DNA from: Hydractinia symbiolongicarpus | Taxonomy: Eukaryota > Cnidaria > Hydrozoa > Anthoathecata > Hydractiniidae | Direction of reading: 5' to 3' | NCBI RefSeq assembly: GCF_029227915.1 | Contig: NC_079879.1 | Span: forward strand, 10,106,001-10,170,000 | Length of the DNA: 64,000 nucleotides | Part shown: piece after piece, positions 1 through 12,006 of the stretch | Numbering within the stretch: position 1 is the stretch's first letter | Layout: each line of letters starts with the position of its first letter | The notes under the pieces: generated by a model | Told to the model about the DNA's origin: nothing | Database searches by the model: none | The model's input: the letters and a program-made list of their open reading frames with translations, nothing else | Translations under genes and position numbers: made by a program

Positions 1-90
1 ATAGACATAGAATGTAGTAGTAAAAGTTTCTTAATTTTTGAAGAATTCTGGTAGGTTTCTTATAAACATGTTTCTCATAAAAAAAACGTG
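1..90. repeat. End of a small MITE-like element cut by the window edge
   Basis: The stretch ending at 90 (ATGTTTCTCATA, then an A run, then CGTG, then TA) matches the right end of the MITE at 15081-15415 (ATGTTTCTTGTA, A run, CGTG, TA). The other end would lie outside the window. Similarity was judged by eye and is clear only over the last 35 or so bases. Confidence 0.4.
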
Positions 91-92
91 TA

Positions 93-459
93 GTATCATG
101 TTCAGGGTGCCCACACACGAATGACAAAGAACCAATAAAAAAAAAGTTTAGTCAGAAAATTAACAATATTCTTCTTTGTTCTGTACATTGATTTCCCGCC
201 ATTTTTAAAGTGTTATGTTGTGTTATGTTACATTTTAACACTCCGGAGAGAAATCGATCCACTTTAGACTTGGAAGTTGATTGATTTCGTTTCACCCAGA
301 TTTTGCGGTATATGGTGTGGACGATATGATGATTATAAATTCTGTCGAAACACTCCCAATCCGACTTTCGTGTGCCGCTCTCCATCTGTCCTACGTATGC
401 GCAAGTAGCGAGTTTGAAGCCTGCTGTTTGTAATGATAATTTCACCGTTTTGAGAACTA
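93..459. other. Gene-free stretch
   Basis: No homologous coding sequence was recognised. Short open frames on the minus strand (152-445 and 333-560) have no recognisable domain and overlap the terminal inverted repeat of the next element. Confidence 0.4.
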
Positions 460-1149
460 GTGTGGGGGCAATTATAGCTATATTGGATCCCGCTGGATTT
501 TTTGGCTAGAAGCAATTTTTTTAGATTCTTTCTAACATTTCTATGAAGATTCAAATTCACCTTAATGCCAATTTTTTATATTAATTTTAGGTATAATTTA
601 CAGACCAGATCTATTTTGTACAGAAATGACTAATTTTGGCCTTTGAGGACCATCTAAATGTCATGTTTCTGTTGATAAATAGTGCTTTTATGGAAATTTA
701 CTGTAATATTTCTAAGTAGAAAGAGTGTTGTTTAGTCTTGAATCAGAATCAGAAATCAAAGAAATACAAAACTTGGTTCCCTCATAGTTACGTCATAAAT
801 TCTGCTTTCCAAAAATAAATTTGTCTTGTGTATTGCAATGGACACACAGAATGATGTAGAAACTCACTAATACTATTTTATGTATGATATGCATGTTTCC
901 TATTCATTAAACTCAACCTGATACATAAAATCTGTTGAACTTTTATAGAATAGTAATTTGTAATATCAAGACAAAAACAAAAGTATATACAGAAAGAAAA
1001 TATAGTGATCGTTATGTGAGTTAGTTATTTAATAATAGTCGTACTCATGCCAGTACGAGTAGGAGATCATCTGGGCGACCTAAGGGGTTATTACCTACGT
1101 AAAATCTAGAGTCACAGCGTTTGTTGCGATCACAGCACATAGAATATAA

Positions 1150-1750
1150 CAGAAAGGCATGTGTCATATGTCAACATAAAATAGGAGAAATGCATCAAAG
1201 TATCAACGATTCCTATGGGTCAACGGCTATTTGAATATGCATCATCAATTCAGAAAAAAGATATAAAAATGCGACTGAATTCAGCCTGTAATCCATCAGA
1301 CGCTCTAGCAAATGATGTGTTGTATCATTTAAAATGTTATGTGCACTTACAGAGAGAGGCTGGTAAGAACACAGGCACAGATTTCATAGATACAAATCAT
1401 AAAGCTCGGGTAGTAGCAGATATAAAAATCCTGAACCTGGTCGAGTACAAACTTTCTCAAGGGGAAATTCTTAATATTTACACTATTCACAGGACCTATA
1501 AAAGTATTTTGGTAGAAAATGGAATGGGAAAACGTTCTTTAAAGAATGTCTACAAAAATATTTAAAACAGTTGATAGAAGAACAAATTGGGGATGTTAAG
1601 TTCATTAAGTCGTATCGCGCAAATGAATCAACACAGTTATGCAGTTCAAGAACTGAAAGCGAAGCTTTTGATTCTGCCAGTATTCATAGTAGTGCTGACG
1701 ATTATAATGTGCTGTTCAAACCTGCAAAGATACTACGGAAGGAGCTGTAA
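1150..1750 (+). pseudogene. Decayed N-terminal part of an element-borne CxxC gene family
   Basis: Reading in from about 1155 gives a CVICQ cysteine pair, then an open frame (1215-1565) containing DALANDVLYHLKCY, a Cys/His arrangement seen at the N-terminus of a multicopy family familiar from cnidarian and mollusc genomes (from memory, unverified). The frame stops at 1563-1565, but the next frame continues plausibly from about 1555 (LQKYLKQLIEEQIGDV, later SYRANESTQLC) to a stop near 1750, which implies a frameshift. No complete gene remains. The same family appears to supply the C-terminal half found at 54900-56300. It has no host function that can be read from sequence. Confidence 0.45.
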
Positions 1751-2244
1751 CAAGTTGTTTGGTATTGACAGATCCATATCTGTTAGGGTTAACGAACGAG
1801 GCTACCATCATCAACTTTCTAATTCCATATGCAGCAGTTTTAACAAAAATGTCATTAGGCTTTCTTTAACATTAGGTGAATAGAACTGGAGCTTTGATGA
1901 TTAAGATAACGTTATAAACATAGTAACAAAAGCAATATTACCGAAAGATGTTGAAGCAGTAAGAGGAAGACAATCACAGTGAATTGGAAAGCGACGATGA
2001 TGATTGAATTGATAACTGACATTTATTCAATACCAATTAGATAATAGATTTCGTTTTTTTATGTGGTTTGAAATTCGAACCCAAATGTATAATAAGTAAA
2101 AACAATATAAGGACAAATTTGCGAATTTTAGTAATTTACTGACTGGCTCATATCATGGGTTTTGTAGTTGAACTTTTAACAACATGTGCAGCATAGTCAA
2201 ATTACATTTAATGATACCAGCAAGTGGCTAAACCTTCACGTAAT

Positions 2245-3089
2245 ACACACATATAAATTTTTTATAGGTTTGCCTTTTCATAGTTAATTAGCAAATATTT
2301 CTTGGGTTTAAGGCAATAAATAACAAATTAAATTTTGATAAATTTTCTCCCTGATCTTTGTCAGAGCATCTTCAGATCACAAGTAAAAACGTCTTTCACG
2401 AATTCAATTCGATTGTTTTTACCCTATGAAAAAGGCATCTCAGAACAAATCGCCAGAGTATGCAAGAAATTTAATGTAAAATTAACACATACGAAAAACA
2501 AAGCGCTAAAAAATGTTGTAAAAGGCAACAAAATATTGAAAAACGGAAACCAGGACAATGAATCAGGTGTTGTATATAAAGTAACGTGTGGAGATTGTGG
2601 AAAATATTACATATGAGAAACAGGAAGGAAGTTGACAACACGAATAAAAGAACACAAAAATGGCGCAAAAAACGATAAAGAAAACGTCTCTGGAATGTCC
2701 AAACACATTAAAGAAACAAAACACGAAATGAACTTTGAGAAAATAGAAATTCTCTATAGGGAAAACAATTTTATTAAAAGAAAATTTAAAGAGGCATTAG
2801 CGATTAAACAACATAAATCGGATTTATTGAACAAAAAAGATGAAATAAGACGATTATCTGAAATTTGGGAAAACATACTATAATTTTTAACGACTTTTAT
2901 TGTTAATAAACGATTTTTATACATTTTATTTTTATCAAGAGAATTTTTAACAATTTGTACATGCATGTTGAAAGACGTTTTTACTTGTGATCTGAAGATG
3001 CTCTAACAAAGATCAGGGAGAAAATTTAGCAAAATTTAATTTGTTATTTATTGCCTTAAACCCAAGAAATATTTGCTAACACACATATA
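2245..3089 (+). mobile_element. Penelope-like retroelement fragment with inverted flanking repeats
   Basis: Two 111-bp arms in inverted orientation (2288-2398 and 2969-3079) are nearly identical by eye and bracket a GIY-YIG coding remnant. The 11-base string ACACACATATA occurs at 2245-2255 and 3079-3089 and may be a target duplication. Penelope-like elements are known for terminal repeats that can lie in inverted orientation and for a C-terminal GIY-YIG nuclease. The reverse transcriptase part is missing, so this is a truncated copy. It sits inside the older element 460-3274. Confidence 0.6.
2335..2883 (+). pseudogene. GIY-YIG endonuclease domain of a Penelope-like element, with in-frame stop
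   Basis: A single frame runs from 2335 to 2883, interrupted once by TGA at 2614-2616. Before the stop is VVYKVTCGDCGKYYI and after it ETGRKLTTRIKEHK, the core of the GIY-YIG nuclease found at the C-terminus of Penelope-like elements. The TGA replaces the codon expected for the glycine of the second motif half, a one-base change from GGA. The Arg and Glu/His residues after it remain. The upstream reverse transcriptase domain is absent, so this is a dead fragment. Confidence 0.7.
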
Positions 3090-3276
3090 GTAAAAAGTAT
3101 ATACAAATAAGCGATTTTTTCCCTGTTATTTCCATCTGGTCTGTAAAATACACAAAAGTGAAAATAAAAATTAGCATTAAGGTAATTTTGAATATTTATG
3201 CAATAATATATTTGAAAAACACAAAATATTGCTTCTAACAAAAAAATCCAGCGGGGTTACAGTTGCCCCCACACTA

Positions 3277-6200
3277 AATTGACTGTTTTATTAATTTTCT
3301 TCATGATTAATTTTAACTTTTATGTAATAAGGAAGAAAAATAAAAGCGAAACTAAAATCATTTGAAATTAGCGGCCTGAAAAAAGGATTACAGTCATACG
3401 GTCATTTCTTATAACGCTGTTGTGTTTTTCTGTTCTAACTTATGTGAAAAGAAACTGAGAAACGCAAAAAAACTCAAAGTTCTCTTTTAAAACAAAACAG
3501 AAAATGTGGTGATGGGCGCTACAGTGCTCATTTAGATACAACTTCACGTGTAATATTAGCCTACTTGTTTCCTTCGTTCGACAATGTCAAATTCAGTTTC
3601 TTTCACAAAAAAGCTTTGACGCAAATAAATGTCAGAGTAGCTGAATCCCTAAAACTCCAATTCACCTTTCTAGAAAACCGCGAATTACAATCAACCAATG
3701 ACCTTGTGGTCATTGGTTGATTGTAATTTGGCGTGGTCACATCTTAACCTTTTAAATAATACAAAATTTATTAAATTTTCACAGGTGAGTGAGACAATTG
3801 GCGCTCAAAACAAAAGATTCCCCGATATTGGACAGTGAGCAAAGAACAAAAGATTGAACTAATCAAAAAGCGCAGTCCTTATTGTGACCGCAGAAAAATC
3901 GTTTGAGAGCCAGCGTAATATTTCCTACCTTAACTATTACAATAATTTTTCAGATTTTATTGTGGTAAGAAAAATTATGCTGGGTCTCCTGGCTAGTGTA
4001 ATATCTAAAAGTTTGGTTTCCAGCAACATAAAAACAGTCACCGTATGTTGTCTAACAAAACGGCACAAGAGATGTTACATAACAAATTAAAAATCAATCT
4101 AAAGTGTCGAAAAAAAAAGAAAAAAAACCCATAAAATATAAATAGCTACTTTACATTTTAAAAATTTTGTTCCAAGCATCAATAAAATCATGATATTAAA
4201 CCAACCTACGTTCAAACACTTGAAACATAAATGGTTCCTTTAAAAAACAAATACCAGTGGTGTAATTTTACCATTTCTATGAAGTTTACCAAATCCTATA
4301 TATCCTACGAAACCTGACACTGTATTAAACAAGTAAAATAAGTATCAAGAAATATAATTAAATTTAGTTTCTCCAGAAAAAAAAAACTATTTTAGAATTA
4401 AATATTTTTGTAAGATTTTCACATTTGCGTTTAAATGTACAAAAACTCACTGTTTTGTTTGGTTAACGCTACTAAAACTTGCGACATCGTCTCGTAATGG
4501 GTGTGACCACTCCTCATCTTAAACAGAAGTTATCAAAAAGAAACTAACAGGCGTTTGTGAAACTATCCAGCCGCGACAACTATTAAAACCAGAAGACTAG
4601 CAACTGTGAGCCTGCACTGCCTCTAAAATATCCTGAAGTAACTGGTGCCATTATCCCATCGAAACAGAATGCAGAGATAACACTTATTTACCTCTTCGTT
4701 ATTTAAATCTAACATTGACATTAAATTGTATGACTCTCAACACTGAAAACAGCAAAATAACAATACACCTCTCTTAGAAACTAGCTTAAATATTAATACG
4801 CATCAACGCAACCGGATAAATCATTGATACAATACCATTGAGTTAAAAATTCTGCTTTAATAAAACATGTGGAGGCCTACAGTAGCCATTGCTCAACCCA
4901 TTTCTCTTTTGTAGAAAGAAAAAAAGGTAGCAAGCAGTTTGTGTTTTAGCATCGTCATATTCTTTTCGGAAAACACATAGAAGAAAGTGCCCTCTACTTT
5001 GTTCCGGTTATGTTTTTTTTTTGTTAAACAAATAACCTGCTTCGCTTGAATAAACATTTCTTAAGACATTGTGCCACTATTTGTTAAAGCTGCTCCCTCT
5101 CATTTCCAATGACCCTTTTTATACTCTTGAACATGTGCTACTTCGAACAAAACCCATGCTTCCTTTACCCTTTCTGGTCTTGCTAACTAAAATTTACTCT
5201 ACTTTCGTATTATTTGCTATGTCGAACTACGTTCTGGTCCCTAAGGGAGAAATTACAGTTGTTTCGAACTTATCAGAAAATATTGCACCATCATAAACAC
5301 TATAAATCGATCGCTTTCGAGAAATTAGTAGTTATCAAGATCTCGAAAAGAATACTGCACTGGAAAAAAATTAAATAAAAAGTACAAAAAAATCGAGAAA
5401 GACTTATCAATTAAAAATACTTTTATAAAAGGCTTTCTTTGACACCTTTTCTTTTGAGTTATACGGCAACTCGTCAGAAAAAGTTAAAACCCTCCATCTC
5501 GATTTTTCTACTGGTATAATCTCCTTTTCTCCAATTTCTTGTCAGATCCATTGAGAGTTCGAGATAGCGGAACTTGACTGCACATTCCTTCTAATAACGT
5601 GTAAAATTATATTACAATTTATTTTTTTAGGACGTAGTTTAAGCTAAAAAATAGGAACATACAAAACGATGTACCTTAGAAGCTGGGATAAATCTCCCTG
5701 ATGTATGGCACTTGAAGTGAAATGTAATCTTCTCCTATTAACTGCGTGAATTATTATCCAGTGAATAAACATTTGATGTTCGTTCTTCATAAAGCAGCAG
5801 ATTTTAAAAACACTGTTCGCTCACAGTCTACATAATGAAACTTCAAAAATGTTTTGCTGCATTGTAATCTACTGATCGTCGTATAGATGAGTGAAAAATG
5901 TTTACAAAGTTCCGTATATGCGCAACTTTCTATTTAGAGCAGACAATTATAGCGCCAGTTTTTTTGTTTACTTTATATCTTCAATCGTTACGGTCCGTTG
6001 TTTATATTTTTGCCTGTAAATATAATGCGTGCGCATGTCCAATGTATTAAATGCAAAATGAAAACATTACGTTACGCCACAACTCCTATGTTTATTGAAT
6101 TTGAAGTTCTTGTTTCTGCATTTTTCTGGTTGATTATTCAGTATAACTCACTTTTTCCGACCACTGCAAGCAATTTTGTTTATCCAAAGTCCATTTTAAA

Positions 6201-6946
6201 AACACACAAGGACTCTTGAAAAGGTTCACTGAATCCAAGTTACCAAAAGAGGAAATTAAGAACTTTCTACCAGAAACTTAATAGTCACGAGATTTTGCCC
6301 ATAAAGCACATTTAAGAACAGCCAGCTTTAAAGCCAAATAGCTTTGATGATTTGCATTGGATTGCCAGAAAGTAGGTGGCGGTGAAAAATTTAACACCTG
6401 TCTGCCTCCCCAAAATATCATAGGCAAGGTGGGGAAGAGGTCCAACCTCGATCCCAGGACAAGTTGTCTCTTTTTGAATATCGGACGGCGAGACGAACAT
6501 TTTTCGTCAGACCTATCAATAAGCGCAGCGCCGATGAGAGACAAGAAGCCCTGGGAACGAGGTTGGAAGAGGTCGACCTCTCTTTAGTTGCCGGAAAGAA
6601 TAACGCCTTGAGAAATAACTCAAATAAAATCTGTGCAGCAGATTGGTTTTAAATAATGATTTTTTTATGTTCTGTTTTTTAATATTTCTATTTTTCTTTT
6701 TGAACATCATTTTTTTTAAAAAAAATGGTTAGAGAAGAGGGCAGGTGTGTTCGATTCACATATTTCCAAGCCCCATTCATCATTCAGATTCTGCGCAACT
6801 GACGCCGCGGATCAAGCTATATGCGGCCTCAAAAAATAAATAAATAAATAAAATTAAGAGGACACGTTGCGTGCGCATAACGAATAAAAATTAATGGCAG
6901 CTTCACTGTGGTAGCGAAAGTGTTGTAAAACAACATTCGATAGAAG
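3277..6946. other. Gene-free intergenic region
   Basis: No coding sequence with recognisable homology was found. It holds a perfect hairpin at 3683-3728 and a dispersed repeat around 6350-6600. The latter contains the phrase CCTGGGAACGAGGTTGG, which I associate with high-copy repeats in cnidarian genomes from memory. A short TAAA-type simple repeat lies near 6830-6850. Confidence 0.4.
3683..3728. repeat. Perfect 21-bp inverted repeat with 4-base loop
   Basis: AATTACAATCAACCAATGA continues with CC into a TTGT loop and then pairs exactly with its reverse complement. The full 46 bases form a hairpin with no mismatch. Confidence 0.85.
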
Positions 6947-9900
6947 ATGAGGAATTATTTTGTATTATTAGCTCTACTCTACACATCAACATGTTATGGA
7001 CTGTATTTCCACATGGGTGAAACGGAAAAGAAATGTTTTATAGAAGAAATTCCAGATGAAACTATGATAACAGGTTTGTTTGCTGATTTTTAGGTCAGAT
7101 TAATCTGCGAGATTTGCATCTTATTTCTTGCATAAAGCCAAATCATATAGTACGTCAGTTAAGGCTTACCTCCCACTTTCATCAGTACAACCCAGATGTA
7201 ATTCATGAGATTGTTTCCATTTCAAGAGATTGTCCTTAAAATTGCCTTCTGTTTTGAAAATTATCTCCGTTTTTGAAGAAAAAGATTATCTCCGTTTTTG
7301 GAGACAAAAAATTATTTTTTGTCTCCTTCTTCCCAACCATCCTCCGCATGGTTTGTTACAAGGAATTGCATTTCAGGAATGTTCGGCAAAGTGCGGGCGG
7401 TTTCGGGGGACAACCGCAAATTTTATTTGAAAAGTCGCCCGAACTCGCCCGTATATATGCGGGCGTTTGCGGCTTATCGGCACCCTCTTTGGGAAGAAGG
7501 CGCTAGAAGAGAAAGGAGTTAATAAAGTTTATATATAAGTTATTTATAAAGTAAACTTTATCAAAAACCATCAAAAACAGTTCTTTTAGGAAATTCGCTA
7601 CCACATAGTAAGTTTATTTTACTTTTTATAGTTTTTATGAATCATATTAGTGTTTGTTTTTTTTTGTTCTTCGGGCATTGTTTGGGCCTATGCGGGTTTT
7701 TTCGGGCGAATACTTGAATTTTTTTCAAAACACTGAACTCGCCCGAAAACGCCCGCACTTTTTACGGCGTATGCGGCTTATCGGCACCCTCGTGTGCCCT
7801 GTAAAAATGAGTCGGGATTTTCAGATCAGAGCAAACAATTCGTTCCCAGGGTCAAAAACAGTATAGAGCCACTCAACATCGTTTGTAGACCATTTTTCGG
7901 CACCCTGTAAACTGTCAGTAGCCACAGGAGTGCCCTAAAGGAATTAATTTTTACGGATATTAATTTTCGCGTTTTTTTAACAACTTTGCATTTTCTGGCG
8001 AAAAAAATTTTCTTTTTGAGAAATATATACCTCGCAAAATTTTTTCCCGTTTTTTTTTTTGCAACTTATACCGACTCGGGTTTTTATTACCAAAAGTGAG
8101 TCGGACAAAGGATGCGAACACAACATATTTTTGATAACGGCCTTAGTATGCTACCTTCAAATTGAATGTCTCGCTTAAATATTTTTAATAATGCTAATAC
8201 AGTTTTTATTCCCTGGTTGCATCTTCTTCTGTATTTTAATAGAACGAGTAACTTAAAATTTAGCTTTTTTGATAAAACAATCTTTATTCAGCCAAGGGTA
8301 TATAAGATTTCGGTCAAGATTATAGTTTAGTTTACCTGCAAACAGCCATATTAAAATATATACAATCAAAAGAAGTAGTGAAAACATTGATTTATTGTTG
8401 TTCCTTGCCGAAATTATTTTAACCTCCTTTATGCTTTCGTAATATATTTAAACATCGCTATGACTTGCTGCCATCTTGCCTGTACATGCAGTTTTAGTTG
8501 AATAAAAACAAGATTGATATTGCAGCTTATTTAAGTTTCTGCATTAAAAACACGTGTTCCCTTCATCAATTTTTTTTATTGGCTTAAAACAACCATAGTT
8601 GGTCACAAAGATTTACTTATTATCACTAAAAGAAGATGCGAATTTCAGCATAAGTGTGTGCATTTTAGAATATTTTTTTTGAGTAAAATACTTTGCTTAA
8701 GTCTATTAAATTTTCTCATTGATGAGCTACCCAGGCGATGTTTCGGGTATTTGTTCTATTAAGTTAACAAATTTCGGTATAGCCGGCTTCTTATTTCGTA
8801 AAAATGTGCTTACGTGATCAATCGTGTACGCCAGTTGACTACGTTACGCGATTGCACAGCGTACCTAATTTGCTCCAGTTACGCAATTTTTAAAATAGGT
8901 ATTTATTTGTTTAGCAACGCACGTGCAAAGGATGTTACACGTGCGATACGGGCTCCAAGGTTAATCTTTGTTGCACATTCATTTTGCGGTAGAATAGTTG
9001 GGAGTGTTTTGAATCATGAACCCCAAACACAATGATTGAGCGTCTACTGGTATAGCGACTCTCTCAATCCTAACTTCTTTCTCTACATGGCCGAAATAGT
9101 ATGCATGACTATACTGTCATTTTAATAAATGGTTTCCAGTTGCTTTGTCAAATGAAGAAATTATCTAATTAAATCCATGATAAAATGTCTGTTCCGCCTG
9201 CCAGTGCCTGAATTACGTTAGGTATGACAGTTTTAGAATTGCTTTATCTGTGCTGTGTCAGCGTTCACCTCAGCATTAGTTAAGGACCGCATGGCTGGAT
9301 TTGTTGTGTAAGACCTGGTTATCAACGACGAAGGGGCCAGGCAAAAGAAATTTCTGTCTACGTAGTTCTTTTAAGTTAAGTCAGGAGTCAGTGAATTAGC
9401 TAGGATGGTCAGGTTGGCTATGAATAGGCTTGTTCGTGGATTAAAAGGACCCGGATTATTCAGTAATTTTCAGATCTAATCTGTCAACGGAGCTACACGG
9501 TTTTTCCCGTACCTCACATAATTCAGGTATGCGATAGGGCGTAGGAACGTGATCGCGTACCTTAAAATGAGAAGCCTGTATCGGTGAAATTGGTAATATT
9601 GTATAAACTAGCCTTAGGGCTCACGATATCATCTCATAGCCATGCAGTGTTGCCAGTGAGAGACAAGATTAGTGGGGAAAGTTAAATCACATAATTAGGA
9701 CGTTTCTCTAATATGACCGCTCAAGTTTTACCTGTTTCAAATGCTAATAGCCATACATAGAGAAAAAAAGAACACATGGTACAAAGCTTTAAAATCCCTC
9801 TATGCTGTATTTCTCTCTGAAATAACGATAAAACAACCCTACCAAGCTTAAAAAATTGTGTAAAGTGCAGCTAGCACATTTTCGATTTTGGTTACTAGGC

Positions 9901-11613
9901 TTACACCTATGGTTGTACCTGCTGCTTCCCCAGTAAGATCCAGTTTTACGTAAATGCATTTTCTAAGTATCCAAAGGCTCAAAAATGGAGTTAATAAAAA
10001 ATATTTTATTTTTATTGGGAATGCTGATTTTGAAAGACTTAACGAACCTTAAACCTTCCAATATTTTGCAAAAAATGTTATCCAAGGAAAACACAGCAAT
10101 ATATAACTGGCAATATCCTAAAAACTGTGGTTGTTGATTAATGAAGTTTAAAATATAAGCAGCTTTATTAAAATATAGTAGTTTCTACTATTTTTAAAGG
10201 CTTGATATGAGTTCCAATTTTGACTAACCAATGTTATACCTTATTACATCATTGGTCTTTAAGCTTTCACCAACTGCATTCTTTAAAATGATTAAAGACA
10301 CAAGTCGCCAATTTAAAATTATTCTTAGGATAAACTGATATAAATGTAGGTTTTTTCGTTAGTTCTCCTTTAAAATTATAAGCTTACAAAGAGGAACTTA
10401 TCAACAAGGGATGAAATAGGGCTATTTGGTTTTGAAAAATGAAAAAACATGTGTTCAGTTTTTATTTTATGTTGCTTTATTATTTTCATAAGATTAATTT
10501 TCTTATTTTAATTTTGTTTCCATAAATCATTGATATTATACTTATGTTTTCACCTGCTGCTAAGCATAAATCTATGCAGCCAATTGTTGACTGTGTTATC
10601 CTTTTAACATACATGCACGTATATCAAAAAAAATTGTCGGTAAATACATCAGCTATCTAACGCAATATTAAGTGTTTTGTTTAATTTCATTTTTATAGGA
10701 AAATACCGTACACAGCTTTTTGATGATTCTGCAAACGATTACATGCCAGCCAGTCCTGGTATTGGGATGCACGTAGAAGTTCTTGACCCAGAAAAAAAGG
10801 TGGTGCTGTCAAAGTTTTACGCTTCTGAAGGTCGTTTTACCTTTACGTCGCACACTCCTGGAGAGCATCATATATGTTTACATACAAACTCAACGAGATG
10901 GAGTTTATTTTCAGGTGGTAGACTGGTGAGTATAACGTGTTTTTGTTAGTCAAGGAAATAATTATTTTGGTGCTGCTTTCTTTCATATGGTTATTTATGC
11001 CAAATGCCAGCTTACGATAGAGTGTGTACTTACAATAACGTTAAAGACCTTTCGTTTTATGATTGTATTTTCTTTTAGCGAGTCCATTTGGAGATGTTAG
11101 TTGGTGAACATGCGAATGATTACGCTGTGATTGCAGCGAAAGATAAATTAACAGAATTACAACTTAGAATGAGACAACTTCTCGATCAAATTGATCAAAT
11201 TACAAAGGAGCAAGCATATCAAAGGGTAAGAAGGTCCTACGAAAAAACCACATTAAGTGCATTTGGTAAAAGAGGTAATACTGAAAAGTTAACTAAAGTA
11301 CAATTGTTTTCACAATGAAATTTTCACAGATGAGTGCTTATTAGGAAGTTTTATAGAGCAACAGCGTCTGGGTTGGATTAATCAGTGGTATTCGAAATAG
11401 CGCTGTTACAAATAATAATGTGTTTTCCAAGTCTTTTTTCTACGCCTATACTTATATTTTTAGTACCGCGAAGAACGCTTTCGAACGACAAGTGAAAGCA
11501 CTAACCAGCGTGTGTTATGGTGGGCGTTGCTACAAACACTGGTTCTCCTAGCTACTGGCTTTTGGCAAATGCGTCATTTGAAAGGATTCTTCGAAGCAAA
11601 GAAATTGGTGTGA
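6947..11613 (+). CDS. TMED9: p24 family cargo receptor (TMED9/TMED4-like), complete, 4 exons
   Basis: Exons are 6947-7073, 10699-10925, 11079-11225 and 11464-11613. All joins are GT-AG and in phase, giving 216 aa (human TMED9 is 235). p24 proteins are type I membrane proteins that cycle between ER and Golgi and act in COPI/COPII vesicle cargo selection. Visible parts are a signal peptide (about 1-18) and a GOLD domain starting [13 protein letters not shown] with its paired cysteine in [11 protein letters not shown]. They are followed by a coiled-coil stretch ([20 protein letters not shown]), a membrane segment ([18 protein letters not shown]), and a short tail FFEAKKLV with the diphenylalanine and KKxx signals for COPII and COPI. 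These features place it in the alpha subfamily; TMED4 and TMED9 are not separable here. The start is the only ATG before the signal peptide. Intron 1 is 3.6 kb and repeat-filled. Confidence 0.95.
7360..7800. repeat. Two diverged copies of a GC-richer dispersed repeat in TMED intron 1
   Basis: The blocks around 7380-7495 and 7670-7790 both carry TCGCCCGAA or similar, GCGGGCG/CGCCCGCA, and the shared tail TGCGGCTTATCGGCACCCTC. They stand out as GC-rich islands in AT-rich sequence. A similar but weaker block lies at about 27140-27510. Confidence 0.5.
9290..9590 (+). repeat. Dispersed repeat, inverted copy at about 25790-26060
   Basis: Read in reverse complement, 25790-26060 gives the same ordered blocks: CAGGAGTCAGTGAATTAG or similar, TGAATAGRCTTG, CGGAGNTAC, CCCGTACCTCAC, TAGGGCGTAGGAACG, CGCGTACCT, GAGAAGCCTG. 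The preceding 8800-9000 is rich in short ACGTG, TACGC and GCGAT words similar to the ends of the 25.5-26.8 kb element, so both may be copies of one composite element. Confidence 0.6.
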
Positions 11614-12000
11614 ATAATCGCGTAGAAAGAATTTTATAATTTTATTGAGTATGAGAACAGATCGATATATTGTTTTGTTTCGAAGTGAAAATGTCTTATT
11701 TGATAAGATTTGTGCAAATATTAGGATGTTTTTAAGAAAAGGTATTTATCTGCTTTTTTAACGTCAATAGCTGTACGCAATCTCATGTCCTGCTCGAGCG
11801 TCAACAAACTCTTCTCCGTTCCTTCCTCTTAATACTTCCAGTTTATACCTAAATGCTTAAAATCAAACGTTTGTAGTTGTTTTTTCTTAAGAGTTTGTTT
11901 TATGTGGTTTTCTTTCGGGCAGGTTTTTTGCTTGCAGTTTTTTGGTTTGTGAAAGGTATAATAATTGCTACAAACGTATTTAAAATTATTCTACCCGCAG

Positions 12001-12006
12001 AATAAA
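12001..12006 (+). promoter_or_regulatory. Candidate polyadenylation signal for TMED
   Basis: AATAAA lies about 390 bases after the TMED stop. It is a plausible signal; no transcript evidence is available. Confidence 0.35.

Larger units (their letters stand above)
460..3274. mobile_element. TA-flanked element with long imperfect terminal inverted repeats
   Basis: The left end starts GTGTGGGGGCAA at 460 and the right end closes TTGCCCCCACAC at 3274, each bordered by TA (458-459, 3275-3276), as expected for a TA target duplication. Inverted similarity extends inward about 140-150 bp. Shared blocks include CCGCTGGATTTTTT, AGAAGCAAT, ACCTTAATG and ACAGACCAGAT (left about 601-611, right about 3134-3144). 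Inside lie decayed coding blocks of a CxxC-containing family (about 1150-2010) and a nested Penelope-like fragment (2245-3089). The element is old and diverged, and the superfamily is not assigned. Confidence 0.6.

Noticed and set aside
6278-6652. Overlapping open frames on both strands around 6.3-6.6 kb
   Set aside because: The GC-richer sequence looks like a dispersed repeat with CCTGGGAACGAGG phrases, and no frame resembles a known protein.
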